Source: Chitinophaga sp. Ak27
Lineage (GTDB): Bacteria > Bacteroidota > Bacteroidia > Chitinophagales > Chitinophagaceae
NCBI RefSeq assembly: GCF_012726295.1
Contig: NZ_JABAOB010000002.1
Coordinates: forward strand, 124,001-188,000
Reading direction: 5' to 3'
DNA length: 64,000 bases
In this document: piece after piece, positions 9,701 to 17,821 of the stretch
Position numbering within the stretch: the stretch's first letter is position 1
Layout: every line of letters begins with the position of its first letter
Made by a program: the position numbers and the translations under genes
The notes under the pieces: model-generated
What the model was told of the DNA's origin: nothing
The model's database searches: none
What the model saw: only the letters and a program-made list of their open reading frames with translations

Positions 9701-10225
9701 AATGCACCGATCCTGGGCAGCCCCAGTAACGGAGGTGCCCCCCAGTCCAATAACGCACCTATCTCTTATGGGCTTAATATTAATCTCGAATACAAGGGCT
9801 TCCGCCTGAACCTACTGTTCGCCGGTCTGGCGGGTTACAAGGTGATCTATAATGACCCATGGGGCAGAAACGGTGGTCAGATTCCATACCCTGCGTATTA
9901 TGCGGATTCCTATTCCGATAGTAATCCAAATGGTAAATTCCCGAAACTGTACAACTCCAGCGGCAATCAACGCCAGGACTATTCCGTAGTGTCATCCCTG
10001 AATATATTCAGCGGTGATTTTATCCGTCTCAAAAATCTGAACCTCTCGTATGATTTCTCTCAAACATTGTTAAAAAGGAGTGGCTTAAGCTCAGCGCAGG
10101 TATTTGCCGGGGCTACCAATCTCTTCTGCCTGAGAAAGTTCAAATTGTATGATCCGGAAGTGTATTCCTATGGCAGTTATCCGATTATGACGAATGTTAC
10201 CCTGGGCTTTAACGTACAGTTCTAA
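6728..10225 (+). CDS. SusC/RagA TonB-dependent transporter with STN domain (A)
   Basis: Outer-membrane TonB-dependent transporter, 1165 aa from ATG 6728. This start is chosen because the N-terminus MQLIPI matches MNLIPI of the second STN-type SusC at 44884 and both ATGs sit at the same place in a conserved leader. The secretion signal is the segment beginning MKVTAFLILCIGL. Then come an STN domain (about 55-105), a CarboxypepD_reg-like domain (about 140-215), the conserved VVVGYGTQKK stretch near 225, a plug domain and a 22-strand barrel ending in an aromatic residue (LGFNVQF). The STN domain implies signalling to FecR at 5413. The stop overlaps the first ATG of the SusD frame by one base. 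The ligand is unknown. Confidence 0.93.
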   Translation: MQLIPIYILSNQRALGPTQKFLRIMKVTAFLILCIGLQSAVASTNGQNVTMSVKDMPAKEVFREIQQQTGKSLVVSEEALSKIGRLTLDVKNQPVEKVLELCLKKDRFTYSDIDGIIAIAVKSAPALPKNVAPVVDTPGMVVTGRVVDAGGNPLPGASVSKEGSHDGTATDANGAFRLRIPAGNAVLVVSYIGYQSTRVNVTKAGFQVITLKPAEARVDEVVVVGYGTQKKASLTSAVSTVNAKEMTNIATSNLSNVLAGRASGTFVQTGTGIPGKASIVRIRSSSSWNSAGPLIVIDGIVRDQVAFDALDPNQVQTITILKDAASAAIYGSRSSDGVLLVTTKTGKSGKSTVQFNSVFGVYSKPEIDVKYLGMDESMDMYNSTHTGAADFRYNQYDRDWIHQHNPKGNLHYDELYHNPFNQRQSLNISGGTDRVTYFIGGTFYDEKGFLPQLSYQKYNLRSNVQVAVTRDLSLGLNLSYNNGQRRSIPGQTDDLSGLYEKLKYIMPPTTYAYIDGKPMSPNWVTNPVEFIKNGGYQRTTRQYMDGIINLEYKVPFIKGLSLKGVVDLYNGNDFSKAYAIQPLLYQFKLDPKSGIQQLYTNEVIGTRLSTSPAQPYVGNENGKTNSYQLNAIANYETHFGKHNLHVTGVYEQSDGYYTYSSIYKYNFPVYTTDQFPFASRASGDTKADGFENYLDARVSYVGRVNYDYGHKYLVSASVRADGSSKFSKDKRWGYFPAASLGWVLSEENFMSGLKRSGVDMLKLRASYGSTGNDNIPAWLFKEIYNASSTPFYLGDPASLKSILAYNGIAQTNYTWEGAKSYNAGVDLNYRQHWSAVFDVWTKNTFNILGQRILETPVEFGSSYPIENYGRMSAKGMDIELGYINGKIGKDFTFDVKANFGLATTKVLVKDKALGATPAEDPVGKPLNYQVGYQTSGILRTDADISALPAGYTIFGVKPEKGMMNFVDVSGPGGKPDGIIDSYDKVVVAKYSNAPILGSPSNGGAPQSNNAPISYGLNINLEYKGFRLNLLFAGLAGYKVIYNDPWGRNGGQIPYPAYYADSYSDSNPNGKFPKLYNSSGNQRQDYSVVSSLNIFSGDFIRLKNLNLSYDFSQTLLKRSGLSSAQVFAGATNLFCLRKFKLYDPEVYSYGSYPIMTNVTLGFNVQF

Positions 10226-10242
10226 TGCTAAAAAGTGCAACC

Positions 10243-12120
10243 ATGAAACGCAATACTTTAAAATATACACTATCAGCCATCCTGGTACTTGCAAGCTTTG
10301 CCAGCTGCCGGAAAATATTGGAAAGAGATCCGCTGAATGCCCTTACCAACGAACAGGTATGGGGATCCGAGCGGGCCGCAACAGCTTACCTTGATACCGT
10401 TTACTATGACCTGATGCCTTGCTGGCCGTATGGGATGGGAAATCCCGGAGGTTGTTCCCGGGTATATAATAACTGGTTCTGGGACGGCTGGGTAAAGAAC
10501 TGGCAGTTTGTAAATTTTGGTACCGGTAATGGTACCGATGAGGCGATATCTCCACACCGTTATTCAGATAAAGTATTGTTGGGTACCGCCACGTACGACT
10601 GGCTGGAAAACTACGATAATGCAGCTGCCGGCGTGCGCCTGAACTGGGCCGTAAATACCTTCGGGGATATCCGTACGTGCAACAATGTACTCGCCAACAT
10701 CGACAAGGCCACCTTTGCTCAGCAGTCGAAAGATCAGATAAAAGGACAGGCATTGTTCTGGCGTGCCTGGGCTTATTATAAGCTCGTGAAAGATGTAGGC
10801 GGCGTGCCCCTGATACTGACACCACAAGCCGCAGTGAGCGATCTTTCGCAGGTGCAAATGCCACGTAACAAGACTTCAGAATGCGTGAAGCAGATATTGA
10901 AAGACCTCGACGATGCCATTGGCATGCTGCCAGACAGCTGGAAAGGCGCTGACGTAGGACGGATCGACAAAGGAATAGCGATGGCTTTTAAGGGCAGGGT
11001 ATTATTGTTTTTTGCCAGCCCGTTGTTTAATGGGTTGAATGGGATAGCCACCTGGCAAATGGCCTATGACGCCAACCTGGCGGCTAAAAATTTCCTCGCA
11101 GGAGTAGGAAAAGGATTGTACCCGGTGTATGGTGATATCTGGAATACAGAGATGAACAAGGAGCAGGTAATGGTACGCCGCTTCACTTTCCCTGATGCAT
11201 TTTATGCAGCGCCGGGAAATGCGCCACTGCGCTATTCGGCAGATGATTGGGACAATGACGCGCCATCCCTGGAACTGGTAAATGCTTTCCCGATGAAGAA
11301 TGGTAGCCGCTTCGTACCGTCAGATGCCAATTATCCAACTTTCTTCCAGAACAGGGACGATCGCTTCTACGCTACTATCTATTATAACGGAGCCCCGGTG
11401 CAGTTTACGCCCAAAATGGCCGCCAAGAATGAATACTACTGGACGTATTTGACCAATCCCACTTTTACGCCAGCAGGTGGCGTAACAGGTACCCTGAATT
11501 CCATTGTGACCGATGGCAATTGGATAGGTCAGGGTATGGGTGAGCTCAACTGTTTTTTCCTGAAATTGAAAGGGGTAGACAGGCATGCGGCGAATGTAGA
11601 ACAGTCGGACGTAGATTGGCCGGAAATACGTTATGCCGAAGTGCTGATGAACTACGGAGAGGCGGCCAATGAGCTGGGCAAAACCAATGAGGCATTACAG
11701 GTACTGTATGATATCCGGCAGCGTGCCGGCATTTCCCAGGGAACAGGCAGCTATGGCATTACCGCCGCCAGCACCGACGATATCCGTAAAGCTTACCAGG
11801 ATGAACGTTTCGTGGAGTTTGCTTTTGAAGGCAAACGTTGGGATGATCTTCGCCGTTGGAAAAGATTTGACCTGCTGAGAGGCAAGCAGCGGCATGGCCT
11901 GGCTATTACGCTGAAGCCGGGTGAGGCCGATCCCGCGCCGATGGCAGATATCAATAAAGTATACAATAAGTTTAACTATACGGTGATTACTACAGATAAA
12001 GATAATCTGGCTATTCCCGATAAGATGTACATATACGGATTGCCGTACAGCTTTTTGTCGAGAAACCCGAAGTTACAGCAGAATATGATGTGGGGGGGCA
12101 CGTTTGATCCGTTTCAATAA
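10243..12120 (+). CDS. SusD/RagB surface lipoprotein (A)
   Basis: Outer-membrane substrate-binding lipoprotein that caps the SusC transporter. The ATG at 10243 directly precedes a lipoprotein signal (SFASC, Cys about residue 23); an ATG at 10225 overlapping the susC stop is also possible. The protein is 625 aa, a normal length, with the TPR-like helical half and the C-terminal FEGKRWDDLRRWKR motif typical of SusD proteins. It is co-transcribed with the SusC gene. Confidence 0.93.
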   Translation: MKRNTLKYTLSAILVLASFASCRKILERDPLNALTNEQVWGSERAATAYLDTVYYDLMPCWPYGMGNPGGCSRVYNNWFWDGWVKNWQFVNFGTGNGTDEAISPHRYSDKVLLGTATYDWLENYDNAAAGVRLNWAVNTFGDIRTCNNVLANIDKATFAQQSKDQIKGQALFWRAWAYYKLVKDVGGVPLILTPQAAVSDLSQVQMPRNKTSECVKQILKDLDDAIGMLPDSWKGADVGRIDKGIAMAFKGRVLLFFASPLFNGLNGIATWQMAYDANLAAKNFLAGVGKGLYPVYGDIWNTEMNKEQVMVRRFTFPDAFYAAPGNAPLRYSADDWDNDAPSLELVNAFPMKNGSRFVPSDANYPTFFQNRDDRFYATIYYNGAPVQFTPKMAAKNEYYWTYLTNPTFTPAGGVTGTLNSIVTDGNWIGQGMGELNCFFLKLKGVDRHAANVEQSDVDWPEIRYAEVLMNYGEAANELGKTNEALQVLYDIRQRAGISQGTGSYGITAASTDDIRKAYQDERFVEFAFEGKRWDDLRRWKRFDLLRGKQRHGLAITLKPGEADPAPMADINKVYNKFNYTVITTDKDNLAIPDKMYIYGLPYSFLSRNPKLQQNMMWGGTFDPFQ

Positions 12121-12157
12121 GTTTAGATCAATAATCGGTAGTTAATAGAATGAAAAG

Positions 12158-12180
12158 GGCCTCCCGTTTCCCGGGAGGCC
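12158..12180. terminator. Hairpin after susD (A)
   Basis: 9-bp GC-rich stem (12158-12166 with 12172-12180, 5-nt loop). There is no T-run on the plus strand, so termination of susCD here is plausible but not of textbook form; the minus strand has only four U's. Confidence 0.5.
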
Positions 12181-12198
12181 TGGCAATTGAGGGGCGAT

Positions 12199-12252
12199 TT
12201 GCAAAACATGGGTTAAGTTCGCAAAACGACAGTTTTTTTTCGCAAACCGACA
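12199..12252. promoter_or_regulatory. Tandem direct repeats, candidate operator of the XylR-type regulator (site 1)
   Basis: Two copies of CGCAAA-nn-GACA begin at 12220 and 12241, exactly 21 bp (two helical turns) apart, with a weaker third GCAAAAC copy at 12201. The same pair with the same 21-bp spacing recurs at 14541-14573. Both sites flank the AraC/XylR-type gene. AraC-family proteins characteristically bind such direct repeats. This site ends 63 bp before the PhyH-like gene. Confidence 0.6.
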
Positions 12253-12315
12253 AGTTGGATACTTGCGTTTTCGGATATATTGCTGTAATACTTTTAACAT
12301 CCACCAAACTACGTT

Positions 12316-13311
12316 ATGAAAATAGATGCATCCACATTATCATTTGATTTGGCAGACCACGGAGGTCCTGTTGGAGACCTCTTTCCTCAGCCGGTGCGTG
12401 CGGAGGATTGGGAACAGTATATCCTCAGCGAAGCGCAGGTGCGTGCGTTCCAGGAAGATGGATATATCTCCGGCATTCCTTTACTCACTGGTGAACAGGT
12501 AGATGTGCTGAATAAAGAGTTGGAAAGATTACAGATGCCGGATGAGAAGGAGAAGGCGTTGTTCTTTCATTATGAAAGCAATGAATCAGAAGATCCGGAC
12601 AAGGTGCTTTTTCATGCGATTGGCGGATGGCGCGTTACACCCGGGTTTCACGACCTGATCTGGAGCCCTGCTTACCGGATGGCGGCATATCAGCTACTGG
12701 GGGCGCCTTTCCGGCTGTTTCACGACCAGTTGTTCTGCAAACCTGCAAAGCACGGCGGTGTAGTAGCCTGGCACCAGGATTTCTCTTACTGGACTTTCAC
12801 CAAACCAATGCATCATCTTACCTGCTGGATTGGATTGGATGACGCTACCACAGAGAATGGTTGTTTGTATTATGTGCCGGGTAGTCACCGGTGGGGGCTG
12901 CTGCCCATCACCGGATTAACGGGCGATATGGACGCAGTGCGGAATGTGTTGAGCGCAGAACAGGTAACTGTTTTCGATAAAAAAGTAGCCAATGCACTAC
13001 CCAGGGGATATGCCAGTTTTCATCATCCGTTAATGATGCATGGTTCGTATGCGAATGATTCAGCGCGCCCGAGGCGCGCCATTGTGCTTAATGCCATGTC
13101 GGACGGCACCCTGAGTAATATAGAAAATTATGAACGGCAGGAAGCATTGCGGCATTTCCCGCCCATGCCACAGGATATAGCGCTGACCAGCAAGCATTTT
13201 CCACTGTTGTTTGAGGCGAGTGGTGAGCTGGCATCTTTACTGCGCGCGATACCGAAGGTGGATGCAGCTGCACTGTACCCCTGTAAGCATAATAGAGTGC
13301 CTCTCCCGTGA
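12316..13311 (+). CDS. Phytanoyl-CoA dioxygenase-family (PhyH) protein
   Basis: Non-haem Fe(II)/2-oxoglutarate oxygenase fold, 331 aa, cytoplasmic, no signal peptide. The metal-binding triad is visible: HQD at residues 153-155 and the distal His at about 242 (MMHGS), with Arg 253/254 positioned to hold 2-oxoglutarate. Family members hydroxylate varied small molecules; here the neighbours (XylR-type regulator, sugar isomerase/epimerase) suggest a sugar- or plant-derived substrate, which is inference. Candidate operator repeats lie just upstream. Confidence 0.85.
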   Translation: MKIDASTLSFDLADHGGPVGDLFPQPVRAEDWEQYILSEAQVRAFQEDGYISGIPLLTGEQVDVLNKELERLQMPDEKEKALFFHYESNESEDPDKVLFHAIGGWRVTPGFHDLIWSPAYRMAAYQLLGAPFRLFHDQLFCKPAKHGGVVAWHQDFSYWTFTKPMHHLTCWIGLDDATTENGCLYYVPGSHRWGLLPITGLTGDMDAVRNVLSAEQVTVFDKKVANALPRGYASFHHPLMMHGSYANDSARPRRAIVLNAMSDGTLSNIENYERQEALRHFPPMPQDIALTSKHFPLLFEASGELASLLRAIPKVDAAALYPCKHNRVPLP

Positions 13312-13352
13312 AGGGCTTCCGGAAGTTGAGTGATGTTTGGTGTGTTTAGATT

Positions 13353-14531
13353 ATGATGTTATCAATTAACAAAAAGGTGAACAATAAGCAGAAAGTAGCG
13401 GTGTTGCTGGATGTTTCCAGGGCTTACGACCGGGATATCCTGGCCGGCATTGCCGATTTTAATAAGATTCATGATAAGTTCCTCTTCTTTTTCTTCTCTC
13501 CGAAATTTATCCATGCAGATCATCAGCATCGCCTGATTGAGCGCGTGAAGGCATGGAAACCTGATGGCATCATCACAAGGGAGATAGAAGGTATTAAGAG
13601 CTTATTTCGGTTGAAGGTACCCCTGATCATATTGCCACATACCAGTCCTTATGAAGAGCAGGTGAATGTATGGGGCGATAACTATGCTGTTGGTGAGATG
13701 GCGGCCAGGTATTTCATCCCGAAGGGTTACAGGAATTTTGCATTCCTGGGCTTCAAGGATTTCCAGTGGTCGCAGGAGCGGGAAGCCGCTTATGTGAAAT
13801 GTGTTGAAAATGTTGGCTATGATGTGCATCGCTTTAATTTCGATAATACCCATTTGCTATGGGAAGATCTACCTGGTAAACTGGCGAAATGGTTGACCAG
13901 ATTGCCCCGGCCCTGTGCGGTTTTTTCTGTCACGGATGAGCTGAGCACCCAATTGCTGGAAGCGGCCAAAACGTTGGGGATGCGGGTGCCAGACGACCTG
14001 GCTATCCTCGGAGTCGACAACGATGAAATGATCTGTGAACTATCGAGTCCTACTTTATCCAGTATTAACCATAGCGCGAGGTCGGCAGGTACGCAGGCAG
14101 CAATGGCATTGAACCGGTGGATAGAGTATCATGAAAAACCTGCAGACATCATTGCTGTGAAACCAGCGACTATCATGGCCAGAAGCTCCACCAACGCGAT
14201 GGCGGTAGATGATGAGCAGGTACGGATCGCCCTGCACTATATTGCCAATGCCGCACCAGTGGAAGATATAATGGTAGCAGATGTAGTAAAGACCACTACA
14301 CTGTCAAGACGCGCATTGGAGAAAAAGTTTCAGCTGTTATTACAGAGCTCCATATTGGAAGAGATCAAAAAAGTACGGGTAGAGCGGATCAAGTATTTGC
14401 TGGATCATTCCACATTTACCGTACAACAGATTGCCTGTGAAATGAACTTCAGGAACCTGGATAATGTTACGCGGTATTTCCGGGAATATGTGGGTATTAC
14501 TCCCAAAATGTATAAGCAACAATGCAGGTGA
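13353..14531 (+). CDS. XylR-type transcriptional regulator (periplasmic-binding-like domain plus AraC HTH)
   Basis: 392-aa cytoplasmic regulator. Residues about 10-275 form a LacI-like sugar-sensing domain (starting KVAVLLDVSRAYDRDILAG), and residues about 290-390 form an AraC-type double helix-turn-helix ending in FREYVGITPKMYKQ. This architecture is that of E. coli XylR, a sugar-responsive activator. It lies 41 bp after the PhyH-like gene, with matching 21-bp-spaced direct repeats before and after the pair, which are likely its binding sites. The inducing sugar is not evident. Confidence 0.9.
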   Translation: MMLSINKKVNNKQKVAVLLDVSRAYDRDILAGIADFNKIHDKFLFFFFSPKFIHADHQHRLIERVKAWKPDGIITREIEGIKSLFRLKVPLIILPHTSPYEEQVNVWGDNYAVGEMAARYFIPKGYRNFAFLGFKDFQWSQEREAAYVKCVENVGYDVHRFNFDNTHLLWEDLPGKLAKWLTRLPRPCAVFSVTDELSTQLLEAAKTLGMRVPDDLAILGVDNDEMICELSSPTLSSINHSARSAGTQAAMALNRWIEYHEKPADIIAVKPATIMARSSTNAMAVDDEQVRIALHYIANAAPVEDIMVADVVKTTTLSRRALEKKFQLLLQSSILEEIKKVRVERIKYLLDHSTFTVQQIACEMNFRNLDNVTRYFREYVGITPKMYKQQCR

Positions 14532-14540
14532 AATGGTGGT

Positions 14541-14573
14541 CGCAAATTGACAGTCTTTTTTCGTAAAATGACA
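14541..14573. promoter_or_regulatory. Tandem direct repeats, candidate operator of the XylR-type regulator (site 2)
   Basis: CGCAAATTGACA at 14541 and CGTAAAATGACA at 14562, 21 bp apart, separated by a T-rich spacer as in site 1. A further TGCAAAGACA lies at 14578. The site begins 10 bp after the regulator gene and precedes the isomerase/epimerase gene. Confidence 0.6.
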
Positions 14574-14672
14574 TTCTGCAAAGACATAGATTAGAATAAC
14601 TTGCCGTTATACTTTGCGGTGATGCTTGCCGGTATTAACCTGGCGTACGGTTGTTTTATTCCTCGTTTTTGA

Positions 14673-14688
14673 TAACAAACATTTGTTA
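14673..14688. promoter_or_regulatory. 16-bp palindrome
   Basis: TAACAAA-CA-TTTGTTA is a perfect 7-bp inverted repeat with a 2-bp centre, 35 bp before the remnant ORF at 14724. It has operator-like form, but no cognate regulator can be named. Confidence 0.3.
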
Positions 14689-14723
14689 ATGGAAAACTGA
14701 TTTCTCTCATCAACATAATTTTT

Positions 14724-14835
14724 ATGAGCAGTGAACAAGCGTTTATACCGGCAGCAGGTATCAGCGAGGAAAATATTCTCTTTTATGCCACCAATGGCTA
14801 CCTGGTAGCCCCCAATAAAAAATTTGTAGTACAAC
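14724..14835 (+). pseudogene. Probable 5' remnant of a second PhyH-family gene
   Basis: An ATG at 14724 opens a 49-codon frame (stop 14871-14873) whose residues 13-31 read like the first helix of phytanoyl-CoA dioxygenases (ISEENILFYATNGYLV). After about codon 33 the resemblance stops and the frame runs out of phase into the isomerase gene at 14836. I read it as the stump of a PhyH gene cut by a deletion that joined its start to the isomerase gene. A translated leader peptide is an alternative. Confidence 0.4.
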
Positions 14836-15642
14836 ATGGCTATGCTGTTCTTTTGCCCGCGCTGGGGAAGTGAAGTTATTCCCTGGGAAGTGTTTCTTAA
14901 AAAAGTAAAAGAGGAGGGCTATGACGGCATTGAATACGGAATAGGGTTTAATATGTCGGAGCAGGCAATGGACCTGATTTGGAACCAGGCGGATAAAGCG
15001 GGGCTGAAAATTATCGCGCAACATTACGATACCAATGATGCTGATTTCTCCCGGCACTATGATAATTATTGTCAGTGGCTGGAAAAGCTGGCAGGATATC
15101 CCGTGATAAAGATCAACTCGCAGACAGGCAAGGATTATTTTTCCTTCGACCAGAACAAACAGCTGATTGATGTAGCCAATGCCTGTGGGCAGCCTATGGT
15201 GCATGAAACGCACCGCAACAAGTTTTCGTTTGCAGCGCACACCACAAAAATGTACCTGGAAAATATACCGGCATTGCGAATTACACTGGATGCCTCTCAC
15301 TGGGTATGCGTGGCGGAGTCATTCCTTGGCGACCAGCCGGCTGCCATGCAACTGGCCATGGAACGTACGGATCATATCCACGCAAGGGTGGGGTATCCGG
15401 AAGGTCCGCAAGTCCCCGACCCCCGTATTGCCCAATGGGAATATGCCCTGAACAAGCATTTATCCTGGTGGGACGCTATTGTGGCCAGGATGCGGACGGA
15501 AGAAAAAATAGTGACTATTACTACCGAATTTGGCCCTTATCCCTATATGGTGCACGAACCCGCCACGGGTAAGCCGATAGCGGATCAATGGGAAGTGAAC
15601 GCATATATGATGAGCCTGTTGAGAGCCAGGTATTTGTTGTAA
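14836..15642 (+). CDS. Sugar phosphate isomerase/epimerase-family protein (xylose-isomerase-like TIM barrel)
   Basis: 268-aa cytoplasmic TIM-barrel enzyme. The four metal ligands typical of the family can be placed: Glu in VHETH, Asp (with its His) in TLDASHW, His in HIHARVG and Glu in TTEFGPYPY. It is preceded by the second operator-repeat site, so it is probably controlled by the XylR-type regulator. The start ATG is inside the remnant PhyH frame; an ATG two codons further is an alternative. The substrate is unknown; the family includes isomerases and epimerases of sugars and inositols. Confidence 0.82.
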   Translation: MAMLFFCPRWGSEVIPWEVFLKKVKEEGYDGIEYGIGFNMSEQAMDLIWNQADKAGLKIIAQHYDTNDADFSRHYDNYCQWLEKLAGYPVIKINSQTGKDYFSFDQNKQLIDVANACGQPMVHETHRNKFSFAAHTTKMYLENIPALRITLDASHWVCVAESFLGDQPAAMQLAMERTDHIHARVGYPEGPQVPDPRIAQWEYALNKHLSWWDAIVARMRTEEKIVTITTEFGPYPYMVHEPATGKPIADQWEVNAYMMSLLRARYLL

Positions 15643-15853
15643 CAATGAATAGTTCACTATAATAAAAGATGATACCCCCGCGGATATTTATTCATGGGTT
15701 TTGTTTTCTGACATTGGACATATTGAAACGTGAAGGCATAAAATTTTTCTGGGTTTTAAATGAATTATAACGTGAATATAAAGAACCTCTTTTCCAGGAG
15801 GTTTACTGACTTTGGTTTGTGTTTAAATAGAGAACACAACGGACGTGGAAATA

Positions 15854-15881
15854 ACGGGTTGTTCTCAGCCCGTGTTTTTTT
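15854..15881 (+). terminator. Intrinsic terminator just upstream of the beta-helix gene
   Basis: 8-bp stem with one G-U pair (15854-15861 with 15866-15873, TTCT loop) followed by G and seven T's. It lies 27 nt before the start codon of the beta-helix gene, too close for a promoter to fit in between, so it lies within that gene's leader or terminates read-through from the isomerase gene. Two further inverted repeats precede it (15784-15803 and 15817-15839). Confidence 0.75.
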
Positions 15882-15907
15882 AATTTTATAATAAGGAGAC
15901 AGACACT

Positions 15908-17821
15908 ATGAAGCATTTTTTTTGTTGGCTGATAGCCGTAATGATCAGCACCGTGGCTTTGGCGCAACAGCATGACAGGGAATACCATGTTTCCGTGAAT
16001 GGAAATGACAGTAATGATGGTAGTTTGCAGCGCCCTTTTAAAACGATATCTGCGGCAGCCAGGATGGCTTTGCCAGGAGATGTGATCACTGTGCATGCCG
16101 GTGTATACCGCGAGCGGATCACACCACCGCGCGGAGGAGATTCCGATACTAAGCGTATTACCTACCAGGCAGCGAAGGGCGAGCTGGTAGAAATAAAAGG
16201 ATCGGAGATCGTGAAAGGATGGAAGCGGGTACAAAACGACACATGGGAAGCTGTTGTCGCGAATGATTTTTTTGGCGGCTTCAATCCTTATAAGGAACAA
16301 ATACATGGCGACTGGTTTACACCTACACCGAAGGATCGCCTATATCACCGCGGCGCCGTTTACTTCAATGGCAGCTGGTTGATGGAGGCAGCCAATTCTG
16401 AACAGGTGATGGCTGCTGCTGATGCTGGCAACCCGCTGTGGTGGGCAGCGGTAGACAGCGCTCATACTACTATCCGGGCACAATTCAAGGGCGCGGACCC
16501 TAACAATGCAGTAGTGGAGATTAATGTGCGGCCAGTAGTATTTTATCCCGACAAGCCCTTTATCAATTTCATTACAGTGCGTGGTTTTGTAATGGAGCAG
16601 GCAGCCACTAACTGGGCGCCGCCCACAGCAGAACAAATGGGCCTTATTGGCACACATTGGAGCCGGGGATGGATCATAGAAAATAACACCGTGCAATACT
16701 CCAAATGCGTTGGCATTGCCCTGGGTAAATATGGAGATGCATTTGACAATAAAGATACCGAATCGGCAGAAGGCTATGTTGGTACGATCAAACGCGGGCT
16801 TGCTTTTGGATGGAATAAAGGTACGATCGGTGGCCATATAGTGCGTAACAATACGGTGGCTTATTGTGAGCAAACAGGTATCGTAGGTAGCCTGGGATGC
16901 TCCTTCAGTGTTATTGAGCACAACACGATCCATGATATTCACGTGCATAAGCTGTTCACCGGTGCGGAAATGGCGGGTATTAAGTTTCACGGCGCCATAG
17001 ATGTACAGATCACCAATAATCATATTTACAACACCAATATGGGTATCTGGCTCGACTGGATGGCGCAGGGAGTACAATTGCAGCGCAACCTGATGCACGA
17101 TAACGGGCTCGATATTTTCCTGGAAGTGGATCACGGACCGATGTTGGTGGCCAATAATGTGTTGCTTTCTTCCACCAGTTTATTGATGAATTCCAGCGGT
17201 GCCGCTTTTGTACATAATATTTTCGCCGGTAAAATGGATGTGATCCATTACGATTCCAGGATGACACCTTTTATGATGCCGCATTCCACCTTTGTGACTG
17301 CACTGCACGATAACCCCGATGGCGATGTCCGGTTTATCAACAACCTGTTTGTAAATGGCAGTAACGCCAGTCAATACAGCAGTGCACTGTTACCAGTTAC
17401 CTTCAATGGAAACGTATATACGAAAGGGGCAACAGGCATCATTAAGGATAAATTGAAAAAAGGATATGGTGAAATAGACCAGCAGGCGCAGCAGAAAATG
17501 CAACGGTACAAAGAAGCACCTGCAAAAGAAGAAAGAGCCGTGACTGACACGACATTCAACGCTCATACACGCCTGGTGAATGAGAAAGCCAGTATTTTCC
17601 TGGAAATAAATACGAATAAAAACTGGCTGAGTATAGATAGGGATATCGTCACAACAGAAGGGCTGGGGAAAACACTGATACCCGGCCTTTTCTTTGAAAA
17701 CCCCGATGGCTCCCCGGTGAAGATCACTACAGATTATAACGGCAAGCAAAGGAATGTGCACCCTTCTCCCGGGCCTTTCGAGATGGGGGCAGGTGGTAAA
17801 CTTCATTTTAAAGTATGGTAG
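15908..17821 (+). CDS. Secreted right-handed parallel beta-helix protein, probable polysaccharide-active enzyme
   Basis: 637 aa with a signal peptide (cleavage after about residue 20, VALAQQ). It begins with the DUF1565-type block (HVSVNGNDSNDGS then GDVITVHAGVYRERI) and continues as repeated N-N turns (IENNTV, VRNNTV, IEHNTI, ITNNHI, VANNVL, INNLF) that form parallel beta-helix coils at about residues 240-500. Carbohydrate-active families of this fold include GH141 and several lyases; the family cannot be fixed by eye. A purine-rich AAGGAG precedes the ATG. The sugar-cluster context supports glycan cleavage outside the cytoplasm. Confidence 0.8.
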   Translation: MKHFFCWLIAVMISTVALAQQHDREYHVSVNGNDSNDGSLQRPFKTISAAARMALPGDVITVHAGVYRERITPPRGGDSDTKRITYQAAKGELVEIKGSEIVKGWKRVQNDTWEAVVANDFFGGFNPYKEQIHGDWFTPTPKDRLYHRGAVYFNGSWLMEAANSEQVMAAADAGNPLWWAAVDSAHTTIRAQFKGADPNNAVVEINVRPVVFYPDKPFINFITVRGFVMEQAATNWAPPTAEQMGLIGTHWSRGWIIENNTVQYSKCVGIALGKYGDAFDNKDTESAEGYVGTIKRGLAFGWNKGTIGGHIVRNNTVAYCEQTGIVGSLGCSFSVIEHNTIHDIHVHKLFTGAEMAGIKFHGAIDVQITNNHIYNTNMGIWLDWMAQGVQLQRNLMHDNGLDIFLEVDHGPMLVANNVLLSSTSLLMNSSGAAFVHNIFAGKMDVIHYDSRMTPFMMPHSTFVTALHDNPDGDVRFINNLFVNGSNASQYSSALLPVTFNGNVYTKGATGIIKDKLKKGYGEIDQQAQQKMQRYKEAPAKEERAVTDTTFNAHTRLVNEKASIFLEINTNKNWLSIDRDIVTTEGLGKTLIPGLFFENPDGSPVKITTDYNGKQRNVHPSPGPFEMGAGGKLHFKVW

